Source: Aequorivita todarodis
GTDB lineage: Bacteria; Bacteroidota; Bacteroidia; Flavobacteriales; Flavobacteriaceae
NCBI RefSeq assembly: GCF_028561335.1
Contig: NZ_JAQQTG010000041.1
Coordinates: 1 to 39,500, forward strand
DNA: 39,500 nt
Direction of reading: 5' to 3'
Positions 1-7,823 of this stretch are shown piece by piece. The notes under the pieces were generated by a model, which was given only the letters and a program-made list of their open reading frames with translations, had not been told where the DNA came from and did not search any database. The first letter of the stretch is position 1, and the number at the start of each line of letters is the position of its first letter. A program made the position numbers and the translations under genes.

Positions 1-126
1 CAGACAGACCTTCGCGCAATGCAGGGCGTGAAGACAGTAGATGTTTCATCGCTTGCTTCTGGAGTTTATATGGTACAGATTATTGGTGACAGCGCAAGCA
101 CTGTGAAACGCTTGATTAAAGAGTAA
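1..126 (+). CDS. C-terminal end of a T9SS-secreted protein (type A sorting domain), truncated by the window edge
   Basis: Frame 1 is open from the first base and ends with TAA at 124-126, giving the last 41 residues of a protein that starts outside the window. The tail contains VDVSSLASGVYMVQI followed by a KRLIKE end. This is the usual shape of a Por secretion (type A) C-terminal sorting domain: a small beta sandwich with a GVYxV strand and a basic terminus that is cleaved after export by the type IX secretion system. The cargo itself cannot be identified from this fragment. A strong terminator follows at 153-183, so it is the last gene of its unit. Confidence 0.8.
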   Translation, partial: QTDLRAMQGVKTVDVSSLASGVYMVQIIGDSASTVKRLIKE

Positions 127-152
127 TCACCAAATAACCAACCAAAATGAGG

Positions 153-183
153 AAACCCCTTCAGCTTTTGCTGAGGGGGTTTT
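153..183 (+). terminator. Intrinsic terminator of the T9SS cargo gene
   Basis: AAACCCCTTCAGC pairs with GCTGAGGGGGTTT across a four-T loop, with one mismatched or wobble position, and is followed by a T-rich stretch. It lies 26 bases after the stop codon at 126. Confidence 0.75.
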
Positions 184-205
184 TGATTTTATAAGGTTCA
201 GATGG

Positions 206-231
206 TTGTGTTCTTTAATTCTATATCTTTA
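206..231 (+). promoter_or_regulatory. Candidate promoter of the M3 peptidase gene
   Basis: TATCTTTA at 224-231 is close to the Bacteroidota -7 element TAnnTTTG and sits 26 bases before the ATG at 258. A TTG at 206-208 could act as the -33 element, but the 15-base spacer is shorter than usual, so only the -7 part is a reasonable call. Confidence 0.35.
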
Positions 232-257
232 CATTTCCATTAAAAAATCAACAAAAA

Positions 258-2378
258 ATGAAAAAAGCAATTCCCTTTTTAGCGCTTGCCCTTCTTGTTG
301 TGGCTTGCAACAATTCCAAAGAAAAATCAAACCAAAGTAAAGAAGACATGAACAATACCGAAAACCCGCTGCTTTCTGAAAGTACCTTGCCCTATGGCGC
401 GCCGGATTTTTCAAAAATAAAAGACGAAGACTTTAAGCCTGCAATGCTCAAAGGAATTGAAGAACAGAAGAAAGCCGTAGCGGCAATTGCCAATTCTGAA
501 GAAGCACCCACATTTGATAACACCGTGCTCGCCTTAGAAAAAAGTGGGGAACTGCTAAATAGAACGTCACAGGTATTTTATGCGCTGGCTGGTTCAAATA
601 CCAATGAGACCCTTCAGGCTGTAGAAGAGGAAATGGCGCCCAAATTCGCAGCCCAAAACGATATGATCTATTTGAATGAAAAATTGTTTCAGCGTTTTAA
701 AACCCTTCACGATAAGAAAGAAACCCTGAATCTGGATGCCGAATCCTTAAAATTGCTTGAAAATTATTACGAAGATTTTGAAATAGCGGGAGCCAACCTT
801 TCTGCAGCGGACAAAGAAAAACTAAAGGAATACAATGAAAAAATAGCGACCCTTACCACGAAATTTGGCAAGACTCTTTTGGATGCCAACAATGCCGGTG
901 CCGTAACTTTTACAAATAAGGAAGACTTAGCTGGTGTGGATGGGGATTTTCTGAAATCTAAAGAAAACAAGGACGGCAAGGGCTGGACTATTCCACTGCA
1001 AAACACTACCCAACAACCTTTGTTGCAATCTATGGAGAATAGGGCAAGTCGTGAAAAACTGTTTCAAGCGGCTTGGCACAGGGCAGATCATGGAGCAAAT
1101 GATACCAGTGAAATTATTAAGGAACTCGTGGAAGTGCGCGCCCAAAAGGCAAAGCTTTTAGGCTTTAACAATTATGCCGAATGGAGCCTTCAAAAAACCA
1201 TGGCCAAAACCCCTGAAAATGTGAATAAATTTTTCAGCGGACTCATTCCTGCTGCCACTGCCAAGGCACAAGTGGAAGCTGATGAAATCCAGAAAATGAT
1301 CAAAGCAAAAGGACAGGATTTTACCCTGGAACCTTGGGATTGGAACTATTACGCTGAAATGGTCCGAAAGGAAAAATACGACCTAGACGAGAACCAAATA
1401 AAGCCCTATTTTGAACTGAATAATGTTTTGGAGAAAGGCGTTTTTTATGCGGCCAACAAATTATACGGTATTACTTACAAAGAAAGAACTGATATCCCAG
1501 TTTATCAGGAAGACGTAAAAGTGTATGAACTCTTCGAGGAAAATGGCGACCAGCTCGGACTTTTTTATACAGATTATTTTGCGCGCCCCAGCAAAAGCGG
1601 TGGTGCCTGGATGGATAATTTTGTAACCCAATCTAAATTGTACAATAAGAAGCCCGTAATATACAACGTGTGCAATTTTCCCAAACCATCGGGTAATAAG
1701 CCGGCATTGCTTACTTATGATGAAGTTACGACCGTGTTCCACGAATTTGGCCATGCCCTCCATGGCTTTTTTGCGGACCAACAATATCCTTCGCTTTCCG
1801 GAACTTCCGTTGCGCGCGATTTTGTTGAATTTCCTTCACAATTCAATGAAAACTGGGCGTTGTATCCAGAGGTGTTGAAAAACTATGCAATTCACTATAA
1901 GACTGGGGAACAGATTCCGCAGGAACTAATTGATAAAATAAAAAATTCAAGCACTTTTAACCAGGGGTATAGCCTAACCGAAAATTTGGCAGCCTCAAAC
2001 TTAGATATGCAGTGGCACACCATTACGGCCGATAGAAAAATTGAGGATGTAAATGCTTTTGAAAAGGAAGCGCTGCACAAAACGAAACTGGATGTAGTGC
2101 ATGCCGTACCCCCCAGATACCGCTCTACCTATTTCTCCCATATTTTTGCGGGAGGATATGCCGCAGGCTATTATTCCTATTCCTGGACTGAGATGCTGGA
2201 CCACGATGCCTACAACTGGTTTGAAACCCATGGAGGCTTGACCCGTGAAAATGGCCAGCGTTTCCGCGATATGATACTTTCCAGAGGAAACACGCTAAAT
2301 CTTGAAAAAATGTACAAAGACTGGCGTGGAAGCGATCCGAAGATTGAGCCTATGCTAAAAGCGAGAGGGTTGAAGTAA
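258..2378 (+). CDS. dcp: M3 family metallopeptidase lipoprotein, Dcp-type dipeptidyl carboxypeptidase
   Basis: This 706-residue protein is close to E. coli Dcp in length. Residues 1-17 form a lipoprotein signal ending in LVVAC, with Cys17 as the lipidated residue, so the enzyme is probably anchored in the cell envelope. The zinc site HEFGHALHGFF begins at His495, with Glu496 as general base and His499 as second ligand. DFVEFPSQ supplies the third ligand, Glu524, with the spacing and flanking residues of the Dcp subfamily. Dcp enzymes remove dipeptides from peptide C-termini. The gene stands alone and converges on an S46 dipeptidyl peptidase that removes dipeptides from N-termini, so the two may share a peptide-scavenging role. 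A periplasmic or outer-membrane position is inferred from the lipobox only. The start is fixed by the signal sequence. Confidence 0.92.
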   Translation: MKKAIPFLALALLVVACNNSKEKSNQSKEDMNNTENPLLSESTLPYGAPDFSKIKDEDFKPAMLKGIEEQKKAVAAIANSEEAPTFDNTVLALEKSGELLNRTSQVFYALAGSNTNETLQAVEEEMAPKFAAQNDMIYLNEKLFQRFKTLHDKKETLNLDAESLKLLENYYEDFEIAGANLSAADKEKLKEYNEKIATLTTKFGKTLLDANNAGAVTFTNKEDLAGVDGDFLKSKENKDGKGWTIPLQNTTQQPLLQSMENRASREKLFQAAWHRADHGANDTSEIIKELVEVRAQKAKLLGFNNYAEWSLQKTMAKTPENVNKFFSGLIPAATAKAQVEADEIQKMIKAKGQDFTLEPWDWNYYAEMVRKEKYDLDENQIKPYFELNNVLEKGVFYAANKLYGITYKERTDIPVYQEDVKVYELFEENGDQLGLFYTDYFARPSKSGGAWMDNFVTQSKLYNKKPVIYNVCNFPKPSGNKPALLTYDEVTTVFHEFGHALHGFFADQQYPSLSGTSVARDFVEFPSQFNENWALYPEVLKNYAIHYKTGEQIPQELIDKIKNSSTFNQGYSLTENLAASNLDMQWHTITADRKIEDVNAFEKEALHKTKLDVVHAVPPRYRSTYFSHIFAGGYAAGYYSYSWTEMLDHDAYNWFETHGGLTRENGQRFRDMILSRGNTLNLEKMYKDWRGSDPKIEPMLKARGLK

Positions 2379-2392
2379 AAAATAATAACTAT

Positions 2393-2430
2393 GAATGCAC
2401 GAATAGTTCTGTATAATTATTCGTGCATTC
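2393..2430. terminator. Bidirectional terminator-like hairpin between convergent peptidase genes
   Basis: A perfect 13-bp inverted repeat (GAATGCACGAATA / TATTCGTGCATTC) with a 12-base loop lies between the stop of dcp at 2378 and the stop of the S46 gene at 2455. The U-tracts are weak, but the position between convergent genes suits a shared terminator. Confidence 0.55.
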
Positions 2431-2454
2431 GCAGTTAATATAGCAAGCTTTTTG

Positions 2455-4623
2455 TTACTTTTTCTTTTTAGAATTTTTCTTATCCTTCTTAGGATGTACA
2501 AGTTTCAATTCATCAATCAAATTCTTTGCTCCGGCGTATTTATCCATTATAAAAAGCACATAGCGAATATCCACCATAATATTGCGCGATAGGGCAGGAT
2601 CGTAGTAATAATCGCTCATGGTGCCTTCCCACACACGGTCGAAATTTAGGCCTATTAGGTTTCCGTAGGCATCAATGGCGGGGCTTCCAGAATTTCCACC
2701 CGTGGTATGATTGGTTCCGATGAAGTTAACGGGCATTTTGCCGTTTTCGCCATAGGGGCCATAATCTTTTGTTTTGTAAAGGTCAATCAATTTTTGGGGC
2801 ACATCAAATTCATAATCGCCCGGAATGTATTTCTGCATAACGCCCTCAAGATGGGTAACGGGCTCGTAATAAATGGCATCGGCAGGGGAGTAGCCGGCCA
2901 CTTTTCCATAGGTTACACGCAGGGTTCTGTTGGCATTGGGGAAAATGCGCGCTTCCTTCGGGCTCAATTCCAGTAGGGCTTTCATATAATCGCGCTGAAG
3001 GCCGGAGATGTTCAGTTCCAATTCTTCGTATTTTGGGGCTACTTTTTCAAAATAGGCATCGGCCATTTCGGTTACCACTTTAAATCCTGCATCGTTGTTT
3101 AACTTCGCAATAACTGTCTCCGCATCGCCTTCCAAAAGATTTTTTAAGGAAGCATAATCCACAAAAGCAGAGTTTTTATAAATAGTATTGGTAAGTGATT
3201 CCGCATTTAAGTTTTTGAAGGAATCTGGTAAAAACTGTGCCGGAACGTTCTTTGCGTAGAGCGCGATCAAGGCCTCAAATACTTCTTCGTCCACTTGCTT
3301 ATTGTAATCTTTATAATGGCCCTGCGCTCTTTGAATGAGGTTGTTTCTTCTATCCTCAAAAGATTGGGATCCACGATTTTCATAAACCTGTTTCAATTGG
3401 TAGGCTTGGTAGGCCATCTGAAGCAGTTCAACGTTTCGCAATACGGTTTCCAAGAAATATTCACGGGCCAAGGCATAAGGCTCAATAGCGGTGTAATATT
3501 TTTCGAATTGTGGCAATAGTTGGCCGTATTCCTGCTGTTTTCCCTTTTTATTTATTTGGGAAATCAGCGCGCTTTCCTGCTGTTTTTTGATGCCTACTGC
3601 GTTACTTTTTGTCAAACCGAGCGTTTCTCCTTTCCATTTTTTCCAGTAATTGGCAATGCGGGCAAACTTGGAAGCATATTGAATCTTGATCTGCGGATCG
3701 GCACGCATGTATTTATCCTGAATGGCCAAGGCAGCATCGCGAATGGCAATACGCGCCGGATTGATCGTGTTGATGACCTGCTCAATGGCTATGGAAGGCA
3801 AATATTCATCGGTAGTTCCGGGGTAGCCAAAGACTAACGTGAAATCATTTTCAGCTACGCCGTCCAGGGAGATTGGCAAAAAATGTTTCGGGGTGTAGGG
3901 TACGTTGTCTTCGGAATATTCAGCGGGACGGTTGTTTTTATCGGCATAAATTCTGAAAAGGGAAAAGTCGCCCGTATGTCGTGGCCATATCCAGTTGTCG
4001 GTATCGCTACCAAACTTCCCGATGGAGGAAGGCGGCGCTCCCACCAAACGAACATCTTTATAGGTTTCAACAACAAATAGCATATATTGGTTGCCTTCGT
4101 AAAAGGTACGCACTCGATTTTCCTGCCAAGCCTCTTTGGGAGAAGTCTGTGCAACGTAGGCAATGTTTTCTTCAATTTTTTTCTGCTTATCGGCTTCGGT
4201 CATTGCTTGGGTAATGCCGTTCATTACTTGAGCCGTGACGTCTTCTATTTTTACGATAAAGGTTGCCGTAACGCCAGGATTGGGAAGTTCTTCCTTAAGG
4301 CTCATTGCCCAAAATCCATTTTCCAGATAATCATTTTCCAAAGAGGAATGGCTCTGTATCTGCGAATACCCGCAGTGGTGGTTGGTAAGCAAAAGCCCTT
4401 GGTTGCTGATAACCTCGGAAGTACATCCGCCGTTAAAGTGGGGTACGGCATCCTTAAGGCTGGCATTGTTAACGTCATAAATATCCTTGGCGGTCATTTT
4501 CATGCCGAGGTTGGTCATTTCAGACTCGTTCATTCCCTCCAAAAGCGAAGGGATCCACATGCCACCTTGCTGGGCGAATAAGGGTAGGGACAAAAAAATA
4601 AAGAGCAGGCGTACTAATTTCAT
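2455..4623 (-). CDS. S46 family dipeptidyl peptidase, DPP11-like (Asp/Glu-specific type)
   Basis: This 722-residue exported serine peptidase starts at 4623, where MKLVRLLFIFLSLPLFAQ is a clear signal peptide; the frame runs 13 codons further upstream but that extension would bury the signal. The catalytic His lies in TNHHCGY (His83) and the nucleophile in TTGGNSGSP (Ser645). The block DTDNWIWPRHTGDF carries the conserved acidic region. After the nucleophile the sequence reads GLNFDRVWEG. In S46 enzymes an Arg at this FD-R position goes with DPP11-type acidic P1 specificity, whereas DPP7 has Gly, so DPP11-like is the better guess. The last 15 residues are strongly Lys-rich, which is unusual. 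The gene converges on dcp. Confidence 0.9.
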   Translation of the reverse strand: MKLVRLLFIFLSLPLFAQQGGMWIPSLLEGMNESEMTNLGMKMTAKDIYDVNNASLKDAVPHFNGGCTSEVISNQGLLLTNHHCGYSQIQSHSSLENDYLENGFWAMSLKEELPNPGVTATFIVKIEDVTAQVMNGITQAMTEADKQKKIEENIAYVAQTSPKEAWQENRVRTFYEGNQYMLFVVETYKDVRLVGAPPSSIGKFGSDTDNWIWPRHTGDFSLFRIYADKNNRPAEYSEDNVPYTPKHFLPISLDGVAENDFTLVFGYPGTTDEYLPSIAIEQVINTINPARIAIRDAALAIQDKYMRADPQIKIQYASKFARIANYWKKWKGETLGLTKSNAVGIKKQQESALISQINKKGKQQEYGQLLPQFEKYYTAIEPYALAREYFLETVLRNVELLQMAYQAYQLKQVYENRGSQSFEDRRNNLIQRAQGHYKDYNKQVDEEVFEALIALYAKNVPAQFLPDSFKNLNAESLTNTIYKNSAFVDYASLKNLLEGDAETVIAKLNNDAGFKVVTEMADAYFEKVAPKYEELELNISGLQRDYMKALLELSPKEARIFPNANRTLRVTYGKVAGYSPADAIYYEPVTHLEGVMQKYIPGDYEFDVPQKLIDLYKTKDYGPYGENGKMPVNFIGTNHTTGGNSGSPAIDAYGNLIGLNFDRVWEGTMSDYYYDPALSRNIMVDIRYVLFIMDKYAGAKNLIDELKLVHPKKDKKNSKKKK

Positions 4624-4751
4624 AATAATGGTTTTTCTAATGATAGCGTGCAAGATAAGCATATAGGGGGAATTTTGGGAATTAAGATTTGTATTCTTCC
4701 TGGCTTATTTTTTACTGTGTTGTATTATTTGGATGTTGGTTCGATCGGTTA

Positions 4752-5255
4752 TTAATTGTAACGGATATTCAAAATTTCTACCTTTCTGATTTCCCCACCC
4801 AATTTGAATTTTACTACTTCGCCAGCCTTATGGCCTGTGAGTGCTACCGCAATGGGCGCGACGAAGGCTATTTTTCGTTTGGCAATATCGGCTTCGTCCA
4901 CACCCACTATCTGAAAGGTTTGGGGCGAAGGGGATGTGGCGATTTTATAGGTAACCGTAGCGCCAAAGCGAATTTCTTCCTTAGGCTGTGTTGCTGGATC
5001 CAGAACCCTGGCGGAAGCAATGCGCTCGTTAAGCATGTCCAATTTGCCGTTGAGCACCGCCAGCTCTATGCGGCGTTGCTGTTCGTCTGTAGTGGGTAGA
5101 TTGGTGCGTTCATCCTCCAGTTTCTCCCTTTCGGCTTGCAACAATTCCATTCCCAAAGGGGTAACATAATTGATTGCGCCAACAGGTAGTGCGGCGCGTG
5201 GCGGGATGATGGGCGTTTCCTCTTGGTCCCCTTCTTTTACAAAACCTCGGCTCAT
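4752..5255 (-). CDS. GreA/GreB-family transcription elongation factor-like protein
   Basis: The 167-residue product has an N-terminal helical hairpin region (about 30-82, with repeated charged heptads such as LLQAEREKLEDE) and a C-terminal FKBP-like Gre domain (about 93-167) containing AKRKIAFVAPIAVALTGHKAGEVVKF. This matches the conserved SPIAxALxGKKxGD motif of GreA/GreB. Such proteins enter the RNA polymerase secondary channel to rescue backtracked complexes. The N-terminal 28 residues are a proline-rich extension not found in canonical GreA, so it may be one of the accessory Gre homologues common in Bacteroidota. It is monocistronic and 128 bases upstream of the S46 gene on the same strand. 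Confidence 0.85.
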   Translation of the reverse strand: MSRGFVKEGDQEETPIIPPRAALPVGAINYVTPLGMELLQAEREKLEDERTNLPTTDEQQRRIELAVLNGKLDMLNERIASARVLDPATQPKEEIRFGATVTYKIATSPSPQTFQIVGVDEADIAKRKIAFVAPIAVALTGHKAGEVVKFKLGGEIRKVEILNIRYN

Positions 5256-5438
5256 GATGATTTTTTGAAATTAAAGGTACTTATTTTTAGGGAGGGTTGT
5301 CTCCACTTGTGCTGAAATAGCTTGTGTCTTCGCTAGCAAACTACACTATCAGTATGTCGCAGCAACTTTAGTGGAGATGGTAGGTGGCTGCAAATCTCAT
5401 AGCTAAGCACACAAAATCGGCGGAAAGAAAGGCGCGTT
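5256..5438. other. Intergenic stretch upstream of the Gre-like gene
   Basis: No open frame of interest and no clear RNA or hairpin was seen. The Gre-like gene at 5255 reads away from this stretch, so its promoter should lie here, but I could not pick a convincing TAnnTTTG element. Confidence 0.4.
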
Positions 5439-5513
5439 TTAAAAATAATCCCCAAACTTAAACCGCAGGTATTGAGTCCTGCTGTACTGCGCAGGATCAA
5501 TCCCGTTAAAGTA
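5439..5513 (-). pseudogene. C-terminal remnant of an outer-membrane beta-barrel protein
   Basis: Read on the minus strand, 5513-5439 encodes a 24-residue peptide containing FNGIDPAQYSRTQYLRFKF and ending in GDYF before TAA. The alternating aromatic and basic pattern with a C-terminal Phe is typical of the last strand of an outer-membrane barrel protein. There is no start codon: the frame is closed immediately upstream by the TGA (5516-5514) that ends the next small gene. It therefore looks like the end of a gene whose body was deleted. The parent family is not identified, and a chance resemblance is possible. Confidence 0.35.
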
Positions 5514-5795
5514 TCAGCAAATCACGCACATATTCCTTAATAACAGTAGCGTCACCAAAAAAAGAACACTAAAAATGGCCCCAATAAAAAAGGCTATCCA
5601 AGCTATTGTATTTCGTTTTATAAAAAGACTAATTCCGCTGAGAACGATTGTTAAAAAAATGAAAACTACGAATAATATGATCAATATATCCGTGGCATCA
5701 TTACTTGCGTAAAGCAATATTAAAAAACATAGTACCCCTAAAAAACAACTAAGCAGTGCAGCAATAGCAGTAGGACGTTCATTCATAAACAGCAA
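5514..5795 (-). CDS. Small integral membrane protein, unknown function
   Basis: The 93-residue product has three hydrophobic segments, at about residues 8-29, 35-56 and 63-87, separated by short charged turns (SIDE such as ERPT, FIKRNT). I recognise no family. An ATG three codons downstream (Met4) is an equally good start. It is the only convincing open frame between 5256 and 6681. It lies just upstream of a barrel-protein remnant in the same frame, so it may itself be bordered by a deletion. The three-TM pattern supports real coding, though no conserved motif does. Confidence 0.5.
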   Translation of the reverse strand: MLFMNERPTAIAALLSCFLGVLCFLILLYASNDATDILIILFVVFIFLTIVLSGISLFIKRNTIAWIAFFIGAIFSVLFLVTLLLLRNMCVIC

Positions 5796-6681
5796 TCGGG
5801 AAGTTAAAAGCTAAAATAACACATTTCAGTAGTTTAAGAAACTATTGGTTGAAACGTTAAGCTCCCATTTCAAATTCGGCGACGAAAGCGGTGGAGCCTT
5901 GTCTAAATAAGTTGGACAAATTTAACTTCGGAAACCAGAAAAGAGAGGTTGAGCAGCGTTCAAATTTATATCGAGACCTATCGTTTTCTAATTTATCCTC
6001 GGCACTTTGTCCCTCGTCGTTTTTTCCTCGTCTGCTATTCCGGCCCCTGAATATAGCTGATTATAAACAATACCAAGAACAAGATAACTGTGGCGATAAA
6101 TAGATTTCCTACACCCATAATAAACGTTTTAAGAATTAAAAAACAATACCTGCGTATGTTTCTGAAGGTAAAGATAAATAAATGAAAGGAAGTTTTAGAA
6201 AATAGAAAATAGAAATTAGAAGTGTTGTGAAGTTCTGAAGTTTGGGGAACTAACGACGCATAATTTGTGGACGGCCATTCGTTTTCATCTCGTCGCTCAC
6301 CCTTCCGGTCTAAAATATCAGATCGAGTGCAGTCGAGACCTCTTACTTTTTCGCTCGTCGCTCCTTTTATCGGCAATCCTATTATTACTAGCGCAGTGTT
6401 TTGCGAATTTGATATATTTGGTCTTCTCACAGAAAATTTGATGCCAATGCGGTTTCCCGTAAAAGGATGCTTTTTTATTATTTTATATTTGAAAAAATAT
6501 ATAGATAGATAAACTCCAGCCCAATGACAAAAAAGTTACTTCTCTTTCTTTCTTCCTGTTTCCAATTACATTCCAAAAAAGATAAATTAAAATATGATTC
6601 ATCCTGATTCATGCTTCAAATCTTTTAAATATTGAGAATTCAGCACATAAAACAATAATTATTAATCAAAATATAATACAC
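5796..6681. other. Gene-poor region with dispersed-repeat debris
   Basis: About 890 bases hold no convincing gene. Two stretches share fragments of the same material (CGAGACCT and CTCGTCG near 5970-6030 and near 6290-6365), including the imperfect palindrome TCGAGTGCAGTCGAGA around 6323-6338. I associate this type with dispersed repeats in Flavobacteriaceae genomes. A hairpin at 5899-5919 contains CTAAATAAGTTGGACA. A 27-codon frame on the minus strand (6035-6118) would encode one hydrophobic segment. TATATTTG at 6484-6491 fits the -7 consensus but is 190 bases from the next start. The region looks like decayed sequence. Confidence 0.4.
6035..6118 (-). CDS. Possible 27-residue single-pass membrane microprotein
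   Basis: An ATG at 6118 opens a 27-codon frame whose product begins MGVGNLFIATVILFLVLF and ends SYIQGPE. It is a plausible transmembrane helix with a short tail. There is no ribosome binding site to judge by and no recognised family, and the surrounding DNA looks degenerate, so this is only a candidate. Confidence 0.2.
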   Translation of the reverse strand: MGVGNLFIATVILFLVLFIISYIQGPE

Positions 6682-7419
6682 ATGAAAAAAGTTACCACCC
6701 TTATTTTATTTATTTTAATCAGCACCTTTACAATCGCTCAAAACCACTACCAAGATGTTGTTTATTTAAAAAATGGAAGCATCATTCGCGGTGTAGTAAT
6801 TGAACAAGTGCCTAACGAATCCATTAAGATTGAAACTGCTGACAAAAGCATCTTCGTATATCAAATGGATGAAATTCAAAAAATCACCAAAGAGGAAAAA
6901 CCCATAGCAAGGGTTGAAAGCCCTGCTTCTACCAGTGAAGGGGAAGGATTGCAAAGCGGCTACAGAGGAATTGCAGAATTTGGTTACCAATTTGGCCTTG
7001 GCACTTACGGAATGGATCGTTTAAAAATCAATCTCATCAATGGAGGACAGATTAGCCCTTACTTCTTTATTGGAGGGGGAACGGGGCTGCGTTATTATTT
7101 TGATGCCGAGGCTGCGCTCATCCCGGTCTTTGTGCATGCAAGGGCCAATGTCTTGGATAAAAAAGTATCCCCCTATTTTGCTTTGTCCGTTGGTTACACC
7201 TTTAATGCTTCCAATGATTTCGAGACGGTAGGGTTGTTGGTGAGCCCAGCAACAGGAGTTACTTTTAATGTATCTGAAAGCGTAGCCTTGAACGTTGGCT
7301 TGAGTTATGAGCTGCAGAGCATGGAATTTTATGATTATTATTATTATGGAGGATATTCAAGTGATGTTTATAGAGAAAATTCTGGAGCTTTGAGTATTGA
7401 TTTCGCCTTATCTTTCTAA
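6682..7419 (+). CDS. Outer-membrane beta-barrel protein (porin-family-like)
   Basis: The 245-residue product begins with a signal peptide (MKKVTTLILFILISTFTIAQ). Residues about 23-70 (DVVYLKNGSIIRGVVIEQVP... MDEIQKI) form a small N-terminal beta domain seen in many Bacteroidota envelope proteins. From residue about 93 the sequence becomes alternating beta strands with Gly/aromatic pattern (YRGIAEFGYQFGLG, YFALSVGYTF, LNVGLSYELQ) and ends in FALSF with a C-terminal Phe, as in BAM-assembled barrels. A run of five Tyr at about residues 218-224 is notable. No specific substrate can be inferred. It is monocistronic with its own terminator. Confidence 0.75.
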   Translation: MKKVTTLILFILISTFTIAQNHYQDVVYLKNGSIIRGVVIEQVPNESIKIETADKSIFVYQMDEIQKITKEEKPIARVESPASTSEGEGLQSGYRGIAEFGYQFGLGTYGMDRLKINLINGGQISPYFFIGGGTGLRYYFDAEAALIPVFVHARANVLDKKVSPYFALSVGYTFNASNDFETVGLLVSPATGVTFNVSESVALNVGLSYELQSMEFYDYYYYGGYSSDVYRENSGALSIDFALSF

Positions 7420-7425
7420 GCAGAT

Positions 7426-7463
7426 AAACCCGCCAATACCAAATAGCTGTTGGTGGGTTTTAT
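7426..7463 (+). terminator. Intrinsic terminator of the barrel-protein gene
   Basis: AAACCCGCCAA pairs with TTGGTGGGTTT (one G-T wobble) and runs into TTTAT. It lies seven bases after the stop at 7419. Confidence 0.7.
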
Positions 7464-7539
7464 TTATGAAATGAAGCGCCAACAGTGTTGTGAGCCTAAG
7501 CTCGTTTGAAAGGTATTTAATTACAATATCTACTTACAA

Positions 7540-7578
7540 AAAAACTGTGTCCTAAATAAGCAATTGGACACAGTTTTT
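7540..7578. terminator. Perfect 13-bp terminator-like hairpin
   Basis: AAAAACTGTGTCC pairs perfectly with GGACACAGTTTTT around a 13-base loop, with A/T tracts on both sides so it could work in both directions. Its centre, CTAAATAAG followed by TTGGACA, resembles the smaller hairpin at 5899-5919. No gene ends directly before it, so it may be a second terminator or a mobile-repeat trace. Confidence 0.5.
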
Positions 7579-7823
7579 CAATTTGATATTGGTATCCTTT
7601 AATGATAAAAAGGTTGTTAAAAACCTATATTTCTTTGTTGAAATAAAATAAAATACTTTTAAAAGCGTTTGATATTCAATAATTTGCTAAATTTACACCA
7701 GTCAGCCATCTATTTTATAGCTGCTGGCTGAAACTCTCCTCTTTTTAAGCATACCTGCTTTTAATTCGGCAATTACTTCCCGATTGGTTTCTTACATTTT
7801 GTTCAACCTCAAAATCTATTAAG
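7579..7823. other. Leader region of the M23 peptidase gene
   Basis: AT-rich DNA with no reading frame of interest. TTTG at 7668-7671 followed by TAAATTTA at 7688-7695 resembles a Bacteroidota -33/-7 pair, though the 16-base spacer is short. This would give a leader of about 120 bases before the ATG at 7824. No riboswitch-like structure was recognised. Confidence 0.3.

Noticed and set aside
4087-4581. 164-codon open frame antisense to the S46 gene
   Set aside because: The S46 frame holds signal peptide and catalytic residues; the antisense one is a compositional by-product.
6035-6430. 131-codon open frame on the minus strand
   Set aside because: Most of it reads through dispersed-repeat debris; only its last 27 codons look like a membrane segment and are listed separately with low confidence.
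5899-7578. Intact insertion sequence
   Set aside because: No transposase frame or target duplication is visible; only two similar hairpins.
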